DNA of 64,000 bases from Ophioceras dolichostomum. Its lineage: Eukaryota; Ascomycota; Sordariomycetes; Magnaporthales; Ophioceraceae. A program made the position numbers and the translations under genes. Under the pieces are notes generated by a model. It searched no databases. It was not told the origin of the DNA and was given only the letters and a program-made list of their open reading frames with translations. This document shows positions 22,807 through 34,166 of the stretch, one piece after another. The stretch spans positions 1 to 64,000 of the forward strand of contig PYST01000125.1 of NCBI GenBank assembly GCA_003049485.1, written 5' to 3'. Positions within the stretch are counted from its first letter, which is position 1. Every line of letters starts with the position of its first letter.

Positions 22807-24344
22807 CTAGTCATCATCATCATCGTCCATCAAGGCCGCCAGCTCGGCCTCCTCCTCTGCAGAAAGCATGTTTTCCTGCGGTGCGGCGGTGGTGTGGGCC
22901 TCCGCATCCGGCGCCTTCACCATGCCCTCAGCAGCAGCCTTCTGCTCGGCTACCAGGGCGTCTAGCTGCGTCTTCTGCAGCGGCCATGTCCGAACCGTCC
23001 CATCGAGACTGACGCTACTCAGCAGCCGGCGGTCCTCAGCAGCAGCAGCAGCATTAGCGCCGGTGTTCCCTACTACTGCTCCTGCCCCTCCCCCTGGCAG
23101 CACGACCAGGTCGGTGACCTCGTCGTAGTGGCCCTCCAGCGAGCAGTACAGCTTGCCAGACGCCCTGTCCCACACCTTGACGTCCTCGTCCCTGCCCGCC
23201 GTGACGACCCATTCGTCAGTGACCACGATGGCCTTCACATGGTCGCCGTGCTCGAACACGTCGTCGTCGCCACTTGCGAAACCGCGCTGGCGCGAGAGGC
23301 ACTTCACCGTGCCGTCGCCGCTGGCGGTGTACAGGTCCACCTCCTCGCCCGCGTGGTCGAACGCGAGCTTGTACACGCTCGTCTCGTGCGCTAATATCGT
23401 GCGGCGCTGCTGCTCTTCGTCTCCCCCTCCAACTTGTGATGATGATGATGATGACGAAGCCCCCGGGATCTTCTTCTCCTTCTTGTTGACTCCGTGATCC
23501 ACGACCTGCTCCCAGTGCGTGAGCTTCAGCCTCCAGCTGCGGATGTCCGGGTCGCTGCTCGCGCTGAACAGGGCGATCTCGTCCGCCGTGGTCGCGAAGG
23601 GGTCGACGGCGAGGTGCTGCACCGCGAGCATGCTCTGCACGGTGTCCTGCACGACGTGGAGCTTCTGGCCAGAGGCCACGTCCCAGACGATGATCTTGCG
23701 GTCGGCGCCGCCGCTGATGAGCACGTGCTTGGAGTGGCCGAACGAAGCGCACACCACCGTCTTGACGAAGTCGCTGTGGCCGATGTACCTACGGCCGGGC
23801 TTGCAGGTGGCGACGTCCCATGACCAGACGCTCTTGTCCCAGCATCCCGCGAAGAGCGTCCCCTGGTTTGGGCCGCCGAGCGCGACGCTCGTCACGGGGG
23901 CGGTTGGGCCACGGTACACGGTCTTGGTGTCTCCAGTCTTTTGTTGTGTGGTGCAGTGTACGGTAATGCAGATGGCTTTGGTGTCAGCGTTATGAATATT
24001 GTTTTTCCGCAGACAGGGATCGATCGGGGGGTGTTCCCCCAAGGAGGAAGTATGGGAACGGAACGGATCCGAACCAGAGCTTACATCAACCTTAACGAGC
24101 CTCACCGAGCCAACGGATTCGGCCACGAAGATGGCGGACGCCGACACATGGGGAGCCGGGATGGCGGCCAGGATCTTTGACTTCAAGACTATGGGACTTC
24201 CATATTTGTTGCTCGATTTCGCTGCCCGTCGTTCCCTGGTGGCCTGCGCAGCACTGGAGCGAGACGAAAGACATGTATTAGATTATGACACATGGAACTT
24301 CTCACTATATCTGTAGTTCGTCTGTAGGGCTCGTCACCCTCCAT
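22807..24344 (-). CDS. WD40 repeat protein
   Basis: Predicted beta-propeller scaffold; partners cannot be told. Exons, complement of 24344-24306, 24243-24085 and 23937-22807, give 442 residues. The start MEGDEPYRRTTDI is joined to ATRERRAAKSSN by a GTGAGA...GCGCAG intron. The second intron (23938-24084) is 147 nt, a multiple of three, and contains no stop, so a naive ORF would translate it. Removing it restores a continuous blade, VRLVKVD-TGDTKTVYRGPTA. WD-type strands include LFAGCWDKSVWSWD, LISGGADRKIIVWD, LYTASGDGTVKCL, WVVTAGRDEDVKVWD and LLSSVSLDGTVRTW. A Ser run interrupts the propeller, and the acidic tail ends in LMDDDDDD. Homologues are widespread in filamentous fungi but I cannot name a characterised one. 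Confidence 0.85.
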
Positions 24345-25100
24345 GGCATGGGAGAGCCCGATCTGTGAGAATGAGTGAGGATGACTTGCTCTGATTCGAA
24401 GAAGTGTCTTGGGTCCGACGACTTGGACATTGCTACTTCTGGGAGAGGCCCTGACGCCACTGATAAAAATAGCGATACTGTAACAGAAACACTCCAGCAC
24501 AAGGCTAATTCGTCCTGCTGCAAGTTTTTGTAATAGTGCCCGAGAGTTGGCGTGGTTTGAAATGGTTCTGGCAGCCTGGACGGCGGGGTTGTGGATACGA
24601 CCCGGCCGTCATGGTCCCACCTTTTCCCGCCCGACACGGCCATGGCATCTAGTCGCGGAACTTCGGCAAGCGACATGGATCCTTCTATCTTCCGCGAAGC
24701 ACCGGCTTCAGTACTATGTTTCTTTACTTCTTCCCTTTATCAACAACGGATTGAGTGGTTCTGCGTCGTATCACTCGCCACCTTTTTTCTTACACGGGAG
24801 CCTGCTATCCTTAAGTGGTAAGACTGTAATCACAGCCTTATCTCTCAGTTCACGGCCGCAGTACGGCAATTTTCGTATTTTAATGTGATCATGGCTCCCC
24901 ATTAGCCTGTCCTGAGGCGGAGTCAAGGACTATTGCTATCTTGTTCCTTATGAAATCTAGACGACGACTATGGACGGAGTCGACCTCTCCTACACTCGGA
25001 TCAACGGCCTAGAGCTCAAGTTTCCTAAACGCCGAACTATGCAACAGCAATGCGGACATTACCTACATGCCTAGCTAGACAGTAGGCACTCCCATGCTAC
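24345..25100. other. Intergenic
   Basis: Promoter side of the WD40 gene and 3' flank of GCN5. No supported gene or distinctive repeat was seen. Confidence 0.6.
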
Positions 25101-26421
25101 CTACTCGTCGAGTAATTCATGCCACTCCGGAACCTCCTTGATCAGACTCCACATGTACTTCTCCAACTTGATGGCGCACTTGTGGTACACCGTTGTCGGG
25201 TCGTTGTACTGCCGACAGTTGTTGACGATCAGCTTGAGGTCCTCCACGAGGTCCTTGGGGGTAGCGTAATGCTCCTGCTCCAACCTCTCCTCAACAGTCG
25301 ACAGATCCATTGGCGACGTAATGACGTTATAGTAATCGGGGACTTCGTCTCTGTTGACCGGCTTGAGGAAGGGCCAGGCCTGCTTGTGGTTCTGTATCTG
25401 GGACAAGAACCGTCTGAGCTCGTTGAAATGAGGCCCATGCCTGGGTTGACGGGCGAGCTCGTCCATGTCCGGAGACCAGCCGGTTTCCCGGATGGCGGGG
25501 ATGGAGAGCGGATCGATCGGGGTGATGTCTCCGTTGGCCCACTGGCTCGGCGGTTGATGAACCGTATGGTTCTTGTTTACCAGGCGGATCTTGGCCTGCA
25601 CCGTTTCCTTCTGCTTAAGAAGCATCCGGCCGGCCTCGAGATACCGAATCCTGGGCAGCATGGAACACTGCATGAGAGTTCCCCCCTCGTAGTCCTTGAT
25701 GTACCCCATCCAGATAGACTTGTCCAAGGTGATCTCCTTCGTGAAGCCCTGTTTTTGGAAGTAACCCGTGGCGTAGTTATCGGCGTAGGTTAGGAAGTGC
25801 TTGATGGGAGACGTTGCTCTAACGTAGTCCTTCAGATGGGCCATGACGTGGGCGCCGTATCCCTTCACCTGCTGGTCGGACGAAACCGCACAGAAAACAA
25901 TCTCGGCAAATTCGCGGGCCCGAAATTCGCGGATGGCTATCCCGCCGATGACCTCAAGGGGCATTTTGATAATAGCCATGGAGACATGGGTGCGATCATA
26001 GACGAGACGCGCGATGTAGTCCTTGGGCATCTTCGGAAGCTGCTTTTGGAACAGGCACTTCAGCCCGGTAAGAATGATCATGGACTCGCGGCTTCCATCG
26101 TTGTTGACAACCCGGAATTCGATCTCCCCATTGCGCTCTTCCACAACTGCGGGCTTCAAGGGGGTTAGTCTAGAACGCTTGACGGTACACGCAGGAACCA
26201 GGTAGGCAGCTAAGGTGATGCTACAACAAGGGGATGTCTGAAAGTGCTAGACAAACCTTTTCTGGGAAGGGGATCCTCGGTGCTGGACGTGGAGCTGGAA
26301 GTGGAACATCCGACTCATGGTGGGGTTTGGCCCTCTTCGGAGCAGGAGCAGGGGTCAGCTCTTCCGAAGCCTTTCGCTTCGCGAAATCTTGCTCGCGGTC
26401 AGCCAGCTCTGCTTGGTCCAT
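25101..26421 (-). CDS. gcn5: Histone acetyltransferase Gcn5
   Basis: Catalytic subunit of SAGA-type complexes that acetylates histone H3 tails in the nucleus using acetyl-CoA. Two exons, complement of 26421-26257 and 26153-25101, give 405 residues, the usual fungal length. The GNAT domain occupies about 60-220. The catalytic Glu lies in FAEIVFCAV (Glu139), and the acetyl-CoA loop reads QVKGYGAHVM (150-159). A C-terminal bromodomain (about 300-400) contains DYYNVITSPMDLSTVEERL and the acetyl-lysine-binding Asn region NNCRQYND. The 103-nt intron uses a GTTTGT donor and a GAAG acceptor. A competing CCGCAG acceptor is out of frame with that donor. An in-frame stop precedes the start, though a further 5' exon cannot be excluded. 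It is divergently placed to CTF4, with about 0.6 kb between the starts. Confidence 0.95.
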
Positions 26422-26783
26422 ATCAGTCGAAAGGATCAAGTCGAATGTGACTTTTCAACGGGTGCAGGCTGTCCACATCTGTGGCGACGACTTTCTCGCG
26501 GCCTGTCGGTGACGTTTCAGCTCCAGCCAGGTGACCGCGCCGCGAGGCGTCAGATGCAGACACGTGACCTTCTCCCTTCCGAGAAGTGACGCAAGGGAGC
26601 GTTGGAGTTATTCCCTCGAGAACGCTTGAGACTCCGGGTTTAAGATGAACTGAAGAGTGTAGATAGCAGATTAAATCAATACAGCGCTTGATAGTCTATC
26701 CGAACCGTGAGAATGTCGAGTCTTTGGATCTCAACTTTTGGAGATGATGAAGTTGGAGGCTACAGAGGAGTGAATGAGCGTTT

Positions 26784-26795
26784 AACCCTAACCCT
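26784..26795 (+). promoter_or_regulatory. Telobox-like site AACCCTAACCCT
   Basis: Two tandem telomere-type hexamers lie 243-254 nt before the CTF4 start codon. In fission yeast such teloboxes in promoters bind Teb1. Whether this one is bound is inference. Confidence 0.5.
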
Positions 26796-26852
26796 GGAGC
26801 CAAGCATTCGCGTTGACAGGGGTGCCCCGCAACCCATCTACGGGACCACTCA

Positions 26853-26858
26853 ACGCGT
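26853..26858 (+). promoter_or_regulatory. MCB element ACGCGT
   Basis: A palindromic MluI cell-cycle box lies 180-185 nt before the CTF4 start. MBF (Mbp1-Swi6) binds such boxes in front of G1/S replication genes in yeasts, which fits the role of this gene. A single 6-mer can occur by chance. Confidence 0.45.
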
Positions 26859-27037
26859 CTTCCCGTCGCGTCGTCGCGCTGCACCCTCTTTTCATCACCT
26901 CCTGAAGCTATACCGGTCCTCCCTCCAAACAACGAAGACCACTCGACACACGGAAGGAAACCCTCAATTGCTCGAGTAACAAGCGTATTCCTATTCAGCG
27001 TTGCTCGAGAGTCATATCACACTTCTCACCGTCGACA

Positions 27038-29958
27038 ATGGCTTCCCGCCCTCGTCCGAGACAGGGCCATACCGAGGGTTCGACACACTGCGCCTATACC
27101 CCTAATGGCAAGCAGCTGGTCACGGTCGGCTCGAACAACACGATCCGGCTGTACAAGACGGGCTCCGATGGCGAGCCTACCAACATTGACGAGTGCCAGG
27201 AGCAGAATGTCGGGGTTGCCGCCTCAGACAAGTTCTTTGTGGTCGGCTCGGAGGATGGCACCGTCAGCCTCTACTCACTAGAGAGCAACACCTTTGAGAA
27301 GTTCCTCTTGCGAACCTCGCTACCCATTCGCGACATTGCCCTGTCCCCCGATGGCAAGTGGTGCGCCGTAGCCAGCGACGAACTCTCGGTCAAGATTGTC
27401 AACACTGAGGACATCACATCGGTTCGCCATGCGAGGGAACACAACAAACCGACCAAGCATGTGTCCTTCGACACCAAAGGCAACTTGCTCACCCTTTCCT
27501 GCACGGATGGGCTTATCTACGTATACTCCCTGACGTCAGAAAACCCAGAATTGATCCGAAAGGTGGATGGCGTCATTGGGAGCTACGATACCGACCGGGA
27601 CGCGTCCGCAATGGTGGCGTGGCATCCTGACGGCAGGGCTTTCGCGGCCCCGACACTTACCAGGGACATTCAGGTCGTGTCAAAGAACGACTGGGAGTTG
27701 CAGCGTGTGTTCACGAACGGCCACGAGGGCGACATCACCTCCATTGCCTGGTCTCCTAACGGGGCCATGCTCGCCACCGCGGCCAAGGACAACAAGGTTC
27801 TAATCTGGGAGACCAAGAGCCAAAGCGTCATTGTGAGGCATGAGTACGCCGGTGTCATAGACATAGCGTGGCACCCAACCACCAACCTACTATCGTTCAC
27901 TACCGGCGCGGGCGAAGTGTTCATATGCCCGGACTTCTTAACGGCTCAGTTCTCTCCGATGCTGAAGCTGCCCACGCAATCGTCTCCGTTCATCCATGAC
28001 CCTTTGGGTGAGATATCCGCCAACTCAAGGAGACTTCCGATCAACGGCCTCAAGGATGGTCGCCCTCGGCACCGACAGGCATCGCCCGACTCCCTGGATT
28101 CCCTAGCCGACGGCGGCTTCGGCGAGGAAGAAGATGACTTTGTAGTCGACGACGACGGAGCAGGCTACACCCTCAACGGAAACGGCAAGCGGCCCCACGA
28201 CGGTGACCTGTTTGGCGAGCATGGGCACGCAAGCAAGCGCGCCCACCTCGTCCGACCACAGTACCACGAGGCCTTCCAGCCTGGCTCGACCCCCTGGCGC
28301 GGCAACCGGAAGTACCTTTGCCTCAACCTCATAGGCTTCGTCTGGACCGTCGACCAGGACTCGCACCACACCGTGACTGTCGAGTTCTACGATCACGAGG
28401 AGCACCGCGACTTCCACTTCACCGACACGTTCCTCTACGACAAGGCCTGCCTCAACGACAAGGGCACCCTGTTCTCCTGCCCTCCCCGCGGCGGCGGCGA
28501 AGGTGAAGACGCAGACGAGCAACAGCCGGCTACGATCTTCTACCGCCCGCACGAGACGTGGACGCAGCGCGCCGACTGGCGCACGCAGCTCCCTCGTGGC
28601 GAGGCCGTGCTGGCCATGTCTCTGAGCGACTCGTTCGTGACCGTCACGACAACGGCGAACTACGTGCGCGTGTACACGCTCTTCGGCATCCCCTACCGCG
28701 TGTACCGCCCAAAAAGCTCGCCCATGGTGACGTGCGCGAGCTGGATGGACTACGTGCTCACTATGGGGAACGGCCCCGCCTCGGGCGCGGGCGGGTCGAC
28801 GAGGCTGCTGTACACGATAGAGAACGTCAAGAGGGACGAGATCTGTCAGAACGAGGACACGGTTGCGCTGCCTGAGGGCGCCACTGTCAAGAGCGTGTTC
28901 TTCTCGGACAATGGGGTAAGTAAGCCGAATCATCAACGAGGTCTTCCCCACCAGCCTCTCCGTGCCTGAGGAGAAAGGCCCTACATGATGTGAACTGGAC
29001 TTTCGGAGAGCAAGTGCCGAAGTCCAGCTTGGTGTTTGATGTTCTCCCTTCTGCACTGCATGCCCCTATTCGCTGCCCCCCATGCAAACATGCGACATCT
29101 CGGCAGTAATGGGTGACGACGACATCTCATCTCCAACCGAACACAACAGGCTTGCTAACGAATTGGCTTTCACACACACACACACTCACACAGGATCCCT
29201 GCATCTACGACTCAACCGGCACGCTCCTGACACTCGTGCACTGGCGCCAACCGTCGCGAGCGGTCTGGGTACCCCTCTTGGACACCAAGCTCCTGCCTCG
29301 GCTGGCATCCGGCCGAAAGCACGAGAGCTACTTCCCCATCGCGGTGGCGGACAACAAGTTCCACTGCATCATCCTCAAGGGCGGCGACCAATACCCCTAC
29401 TTCCCGCGCCCGCTACTGTCGGAGTTCGAATTCAGCGTGCCCCTGAGCTCGGCGCCAAGACCGCCCAAGAAACGCAAGGGCAGGACAGGGGCCGTAGACG
29501 GGGCAGGGGAGGAAGACGATGACGAGGAGAACGGTGGAGAAGAAGAAGACTCAGCCGATGCAGAGGCGCGCTCGCTAGAGCAGCAGTTCGTGCTCAAGGG
29601 CGTTCTGGCCGCCCAGATGAACGACCTAGTAGAATCGACGAACAGTTCGTCATCATCTGCCGGGCAGCAGCAACGGCGCACGGTCGCCACCGCCCTCTCC
29701 CGCCTGGAGCTCGAGATCGACAAGACGCTCCTGCAGCTGCTGGCGGTCGAGTGCCGCGAGAGCGAGGAGCGCGGGATGCGCGCGCTCGAGACGGTCGAGC
29801 TACTGCGAGACAGGTCCGGGAAGATGGTCGAGGCGGCGTGCAAGATTGCCGAGAGGTACGGGAGGGCGCTGCTGGGGGAGAAGATACGCGAGGCGGGGGA
29901 AAGGAGGTTGGCGAGGGTGCGGGAGGAGGATGGGGAGGAGATGGATGAGGATTTCTGA
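27038..29958 (+). CDS. ctf4: Ctf4/Mcl1 replisome adaptor (AND-1 homologue)
   Basis: Trimeric replisome hub that links DNA polymerase alpha-primase to the CMG helicase and is needed for sister-chromatid cohesion; nuclear. Exons 27038-28915 and 29194-29958 give 880 residues. An N-terminal WD40 propeller (about 1-310) begins GHTEGSTHCAYTPNGKQLVT. A linker rich in acidic and Ser residues follows. The SepB/Ctf4 helical-propeller domain runs from about 400 to 750 (for example TPWRGNRKYLCLNLIGFVWT and TIENVKRDEICQNEDTVALP). The C-terminal helical region has a Lys/acidic insert near PPKKRKG and ends EEMDEDF. There is no HMG box, as expected outside animals. The single 278-nt intron has a GTAAGT donor and a (CA)n run ending in the acceptor. 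The start was chosen at the first ATG in frame. Confidence 0.95.
29171..29185 (+). repeat. (CA)n in CTF4 intron
   Basis: A short CA run sits where the polypyrimidine tract of the CTF4 intron would be, ending at the CAG acceptor at 29193. Confidence 0.85.
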
Positions 29959-31820
29959 AGAGAATAGGGGGAGATAGGGGGAGGGCATGGGCATGGGAGC
30001 ACACACAGGGCTGGGCTGGACTGTCGGCTGGTAGCTGGCGGCGTTGGGGGGCTCGCGGGCATTGAGGTTGGGACAGAGGGTATGTAGGAGATGGGAGGGC
30101 GTTTGGCTTGGTTCACGGTTCTCGGTTTTCGGTTTGTGACCACCAGACTCTTTTTGGGGGGATGGTCTTGTGCGCGGGAGTAGCATAGCATGATCAACGA
30201 TCCACGGAGTGTTTCATTCTGAGGCTATCTATCTACCAGGTACTAACACCGGGAGTTGTGATTGGGATATATCTTATGAAGGCCGATGTTAATTCTTTCT
30301 TCTTTTCTTCTATTCTCATCTGCTGCTCTAGCAATGTCCTTTCTGAAGAACAGAGCATTGACTACAGTCTATGCTTCGACGGAAGCAACGATATGTTTGC
30401 AATTGATTAACGGGATACACAGGAGGCCATCCATGAGCGACAGTCCTGAGGTGAGAGTCTAGATCGCTGCAGGCGACCTCACTTGCCGGTTACCGCACGG
30501 CCGGGACGGTGACGCGTCCCCCCATCACGAGTACGGGCTTGTCTGATGAGGACATTGACGATTCTCATCTACCTACATATGGGGGCCAAGTAAAAAAAAA
30601 AACATAGCGCCGGCAAATCCCGATCTGCACAGCCCGCGGTTTCCGACGATAGGCAGAGAAAAAGCCTCCAGCGGTCCAGTCCAGTCCAGCCCGGTCCGTC
30701 CCTTAAATCCCTTGGTAGATGGTGTGGATGAGGAAACCATCCACGCCTCGTCTCTTCGGGGCTCGGAACAGTTTCCGAGTGATATGTGTCGATCCATGTT
30801 TCGCTTGGTTGGGGGCTGCTCGTCCTATCGCAAAAGCCGCCCAGTAGAGAGAAAGGGACGGCGACGACACCAGAACGTGGAAGAGAGAGCTGGGATATTT
30901 ATAGAAACGGCATCTTGGTTTCTCTCTTTCGGCTCTCCCCCTATCTCGGAACATATTGAAGATATGTTTGTTGGAGGGGGCGAACCCGCGCCCGGCGTCC
31001 TGTCGTCCAGAGGAGTTGTTAATTGGTTTTCCTAGGGGTTTTTCCTTTCTCTCTTGGACTTCTCCGTCCGCGACGCGGGCGAATATCCGTAGATTACCTG
31101 TCACACCCTCCCTCCCACTGTTCCCCTTCCCCGCCGGTCCAGCCCAGCTGCAATGGAATACAATACAACAACACAGCTCGGCCATGCAGTTGGTTCCGAG
31201 GCCCGGCGCCACAGCGTAGCATGCGGTCTACTTGGGACGAACCACTGCATGTAATATGGAAAGAAGCAGCATCCAGAGGGGGGAACGGACGTCGTCCGTC
31301 ATTTTGTGGGGAAGAGGCATATAACAACGCAGTAGAGAACAAAGCAGATCAAAAAGGGGGTAGGATGGTGGTGGGTGGGTTGGAGAGATTGATGTCAGTT
31401 GGGTTAATAGTTTCAGCAGGTTGTCGTTGTTGGGCGGCTTGAGCCCTCTTCTCCCTATCTCTTTGCATTTCTTTGGCCCCCTCCCCCCCTAGATCTTCTT
31501 CCCTTTTGCATACTTCGTCCGTGCAATCGCAGGCGATGATGAGCGAGAGGGCGGCGCGTATCAAGGAAGTTCTTTTGTAGGTAAATAGACAAATTACGCC
31601 CGTAAGAAGTAGCGTCGCAATATCGAAGCAGGAGCATCATCATGTTATTCTTTGCTTTTCAGCTGACGTGCGATCAAAATGATGGGGATCGGACGGACGT
31701 AGCGAGGTTTTCGGCAGGGCCTCCCGTTCGATGCTACTGACGGATTGAAGCTGAATCCTGACCTCCCGGCGAGTGTGCCGTGACCGAAGAGTCCAGGAGC
31801 CGGTGATCACGACCCCGAGA

Positions 31821-31827
31821 CCCCCCC

Positions 31828-31879
<52 letters not shown>

Positions 31880-31915
31880 CTCTCTCTCTTTTTTTTTTTT
31901 TTTTTTTTTTTTTTN
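31821..31915. repeat. Poly-C/poly-T run ending in N (assembly gap)
   Basis: A C run is followed by about 40 T, a short CT dinucleotide stretch, more than 30 T and then an N at 31915. The sequence after it is still pyrimidine-rich. The true length is probably unresolved in the assembly. The two sides cannot be assumed to be contiguous. Confidence 0.85.
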
Positions 31916-33045
31916 TTCTCTTCTTCCCCCTCTCTTCTTTTTCTTATTCTCTCTTCCTTAAAATCCCGTCACAGCGCTCGTTTCTATTTTCTTTGGGTTC
32001 GGTAAGATCGACGGGTTCGACCCAGAGTGCTTGAGCGTAACCGGACCGGGGATGGCGTCGTCGATCAGACACGACCGAACAGCCCAGTAGGGAATATAGG
32101 TAGATTGGGACTTAAAAGGAATCGATATGTGCTGAATGTACGGAGGTATGCCGTGCAATATGTGCGACGTGGTGTTGTGGGCTACGGCACCTGCCTTATT
32201 GTGCGTCTTCGACATATAATTCGTGGGTGAGCGCTGGAGGTAATAACACATATATCGAGAATGCATGATGAAACATCCAACGGACGGCCTTATCAAAGGG
32301 GAGCAGGACGAGGAGGGCAACATTCCATCTGAGAGCATGCACGCATGTCTGGGTCCCTCCACACATGCATGTCGTCGACTTATCGTCCCCTCCACTATCG
32401 ATGAGTGAGCAGAAGAAAAGGAGGCTCTCAAGTAAGCCGCCTGTCGCGAAACCCAAAATGAGGTGAAGTTTGGTTATGTCGGACCCCTGTGCTCTGATTG
32501 GAGCAGTGGGCAAATGGGAACGAATGATGACATGGGGAAATTCACCGTCGGGAAGAAAAAGGGAAAGGACAATGGCCGGTCTGGTAGAGACAGGATCATG
32601 CATTCAGAGGATCTCATAAGCTGAGCTGCAATACAACGACACCATCACTTACAACAGAAACAGAAAGTGGTCTTGGCTCGGGGACAGCGTAGCGTAATTC
32701 CCGTCTTTTCGAGGTACCCCTTCCGCACCTCCATGTACTTGCTATGGATCTTCATTAGTCCTATTTGGGAAAACAGATCGCGGAACCTACCTGCCTAGGT
32801 ACATGTATGCACTTTTTGGATTCTCGGGGTGGGTGTTGATCGCTCGGCGGGGGGGAATGCTTGAGCAGCATCGTTGGCCGCGGCGCTCCTATGCCTCTAT
32901 GGTCATGGTGGTTTTGGCGGCCGTTGATCGATGCGGGGCACGGGGAGAGCTCCCGGCCGCCAGCGTCTACATACATAGTGTCCCCTGTCGTTGTCGTCAC
33001 ATAAACTTCGCAGTGTTGTTGACCTTCAGCTGAACAGATAGATAC

Positions 33046-33216
33046 CTGAATCCAAACTCCATGGAGACCTTAATGGGTAGGTCCATGCGGTGATGTGATG
33101 GGTTAAGGGTCTCTTTGCGCTCGAGCTTCTCAGGGAGCAGGGAGCTGATTGTGATGGAGACAAGGGTGAAGAACAAGGGCAGGTGGTAAGGATATTCGGG
33201 CGTTTTGCGGGTGTGC
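33046..33216 (-). other. Orphan exon-like segment
   Basis: 171 nt flanked by a TAG acceptor and a GTATCT donor, with one long open frame that includes YHLPLFFTLVSITISSLLPE and HRMDLPIKVSMEFGF. Codons mostly end in C or G, as in the real genes here. Plausible partner exons on either side are ambiguous, and no start codon can be placed. It may be a relic or part of an undetected minus-strand gene. No family was recognised. Confidence 0.3.
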
Positions 33217-34130
33217 CTACCAGCACACTATGTGCATCCGTGACCGAGTCCCTGGAACTTGGGCAAGCCCTCTCTTGCTGAATACCACAGTACGGCTGTC
33301 AAGGCTGTTAAAATGGATGGTGGTATTGGTGGAGGCTTGGGCGTCGCCCGTAATAACGAAGTCGTCAAAGAGCAAAGAGGAATGGTACAAAGAATCCTTG
33401 GTAGGGATTGGTTTGGTAACTCAAAGACTGGTGCTTTTGACGCTATGAAGCTGCGCGGGGATGCATCACCACGTAACCATTTACCGCTTCTTGTTCAAGT
33501 CCGCATAGGTCTAGAATTCGGATATAGCCCTAACTTAGGTAGGTGGTAGGCTTTTGTATTCTGTACTAAAAGCGGATGACCTGCAGAGGCTGCAGGCGAC
33601 TGATCCTATGTTCTGTGAACTCCGCATCCATCCACTTTCAAAATTTTTTTCTTCCTGTTTAGACCGTCCGTTGGAAGGAGAGTGACGCCGTCACGGCCCC
33701 GAATCAAACTCGGTGCGGGTGAAAGGGAGGGGGAGGGGGATCTCCCCGCCAAGAGTCGCAGAAATGGTGCTGGACTATCTGGGGGTTCGAGCCAGCACGG
33801 GGCTGACGGGGTTGTCGCGATTGACGATGCGACCTCCACCCCTGCACTCCGTCCAGCACCTGTCTCCTGGCTCCTGGCCTCCAGCACCTCATTCCTGGCT
33901 CCCGGTGGCGTTACCGAGACCGTCGGTCAGGACGAGGGATGATGGGCGGTGGCTCGAAAACATCGGGACATGGGATCGATGCAAAAGAGCCATGGTCCCC
34001 GAACCGAGGGAAATCCTTCCCCGGGCCCCGACGAGCCCTGTTGCCCTGCTCAAACTCTGTGCGATGTAATGTGACGTTTCCAACAACTCGTGTCTGATAT
34101 CTGACAGCGAGATTTGGGGCTGGCTGGCTG

Positions 34131-34166
34131 ACTGCTGGCCGGCTTGCTGGCCGGCTTGCTGGCCGG
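34131..34166. repeat. 12-bp tandem repeat GGCTTGCTGGCC
   Basis: Roughly three units, the first imperfect. The unit is itself partly self-complementary (GGCC ends). Confidence 0.8.

Larger units (their letters stand above)
26422..27037. other. Divergent GCN5/CTF4 promoter region
   Basis: The 616-nt spacer separates two divergent start codons. It contains a telobox-like site and an MluI cell-cycle box on the CTF4 side, both listed separately, and a CACGTGAC E-box-like site near 26561 on the GCN5 side. Confidence 0.7.

Noticed and set aside
31990..32040. GGGTTCGACCC, resembling a tRNA T-arm
   Set aside because: No upstream A box or foldable cloverleaf at the right distance.
33230..33448. Frame starting MCIRDR, a peptide known from Nextera adapter contamination
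   Set aside because: The adapter-derived peptide comes from ATGTGTATAAGAGACAG. Here the bases are ATGTGCATCCGTGACCGA, so the match is only at the protein level and by chance.
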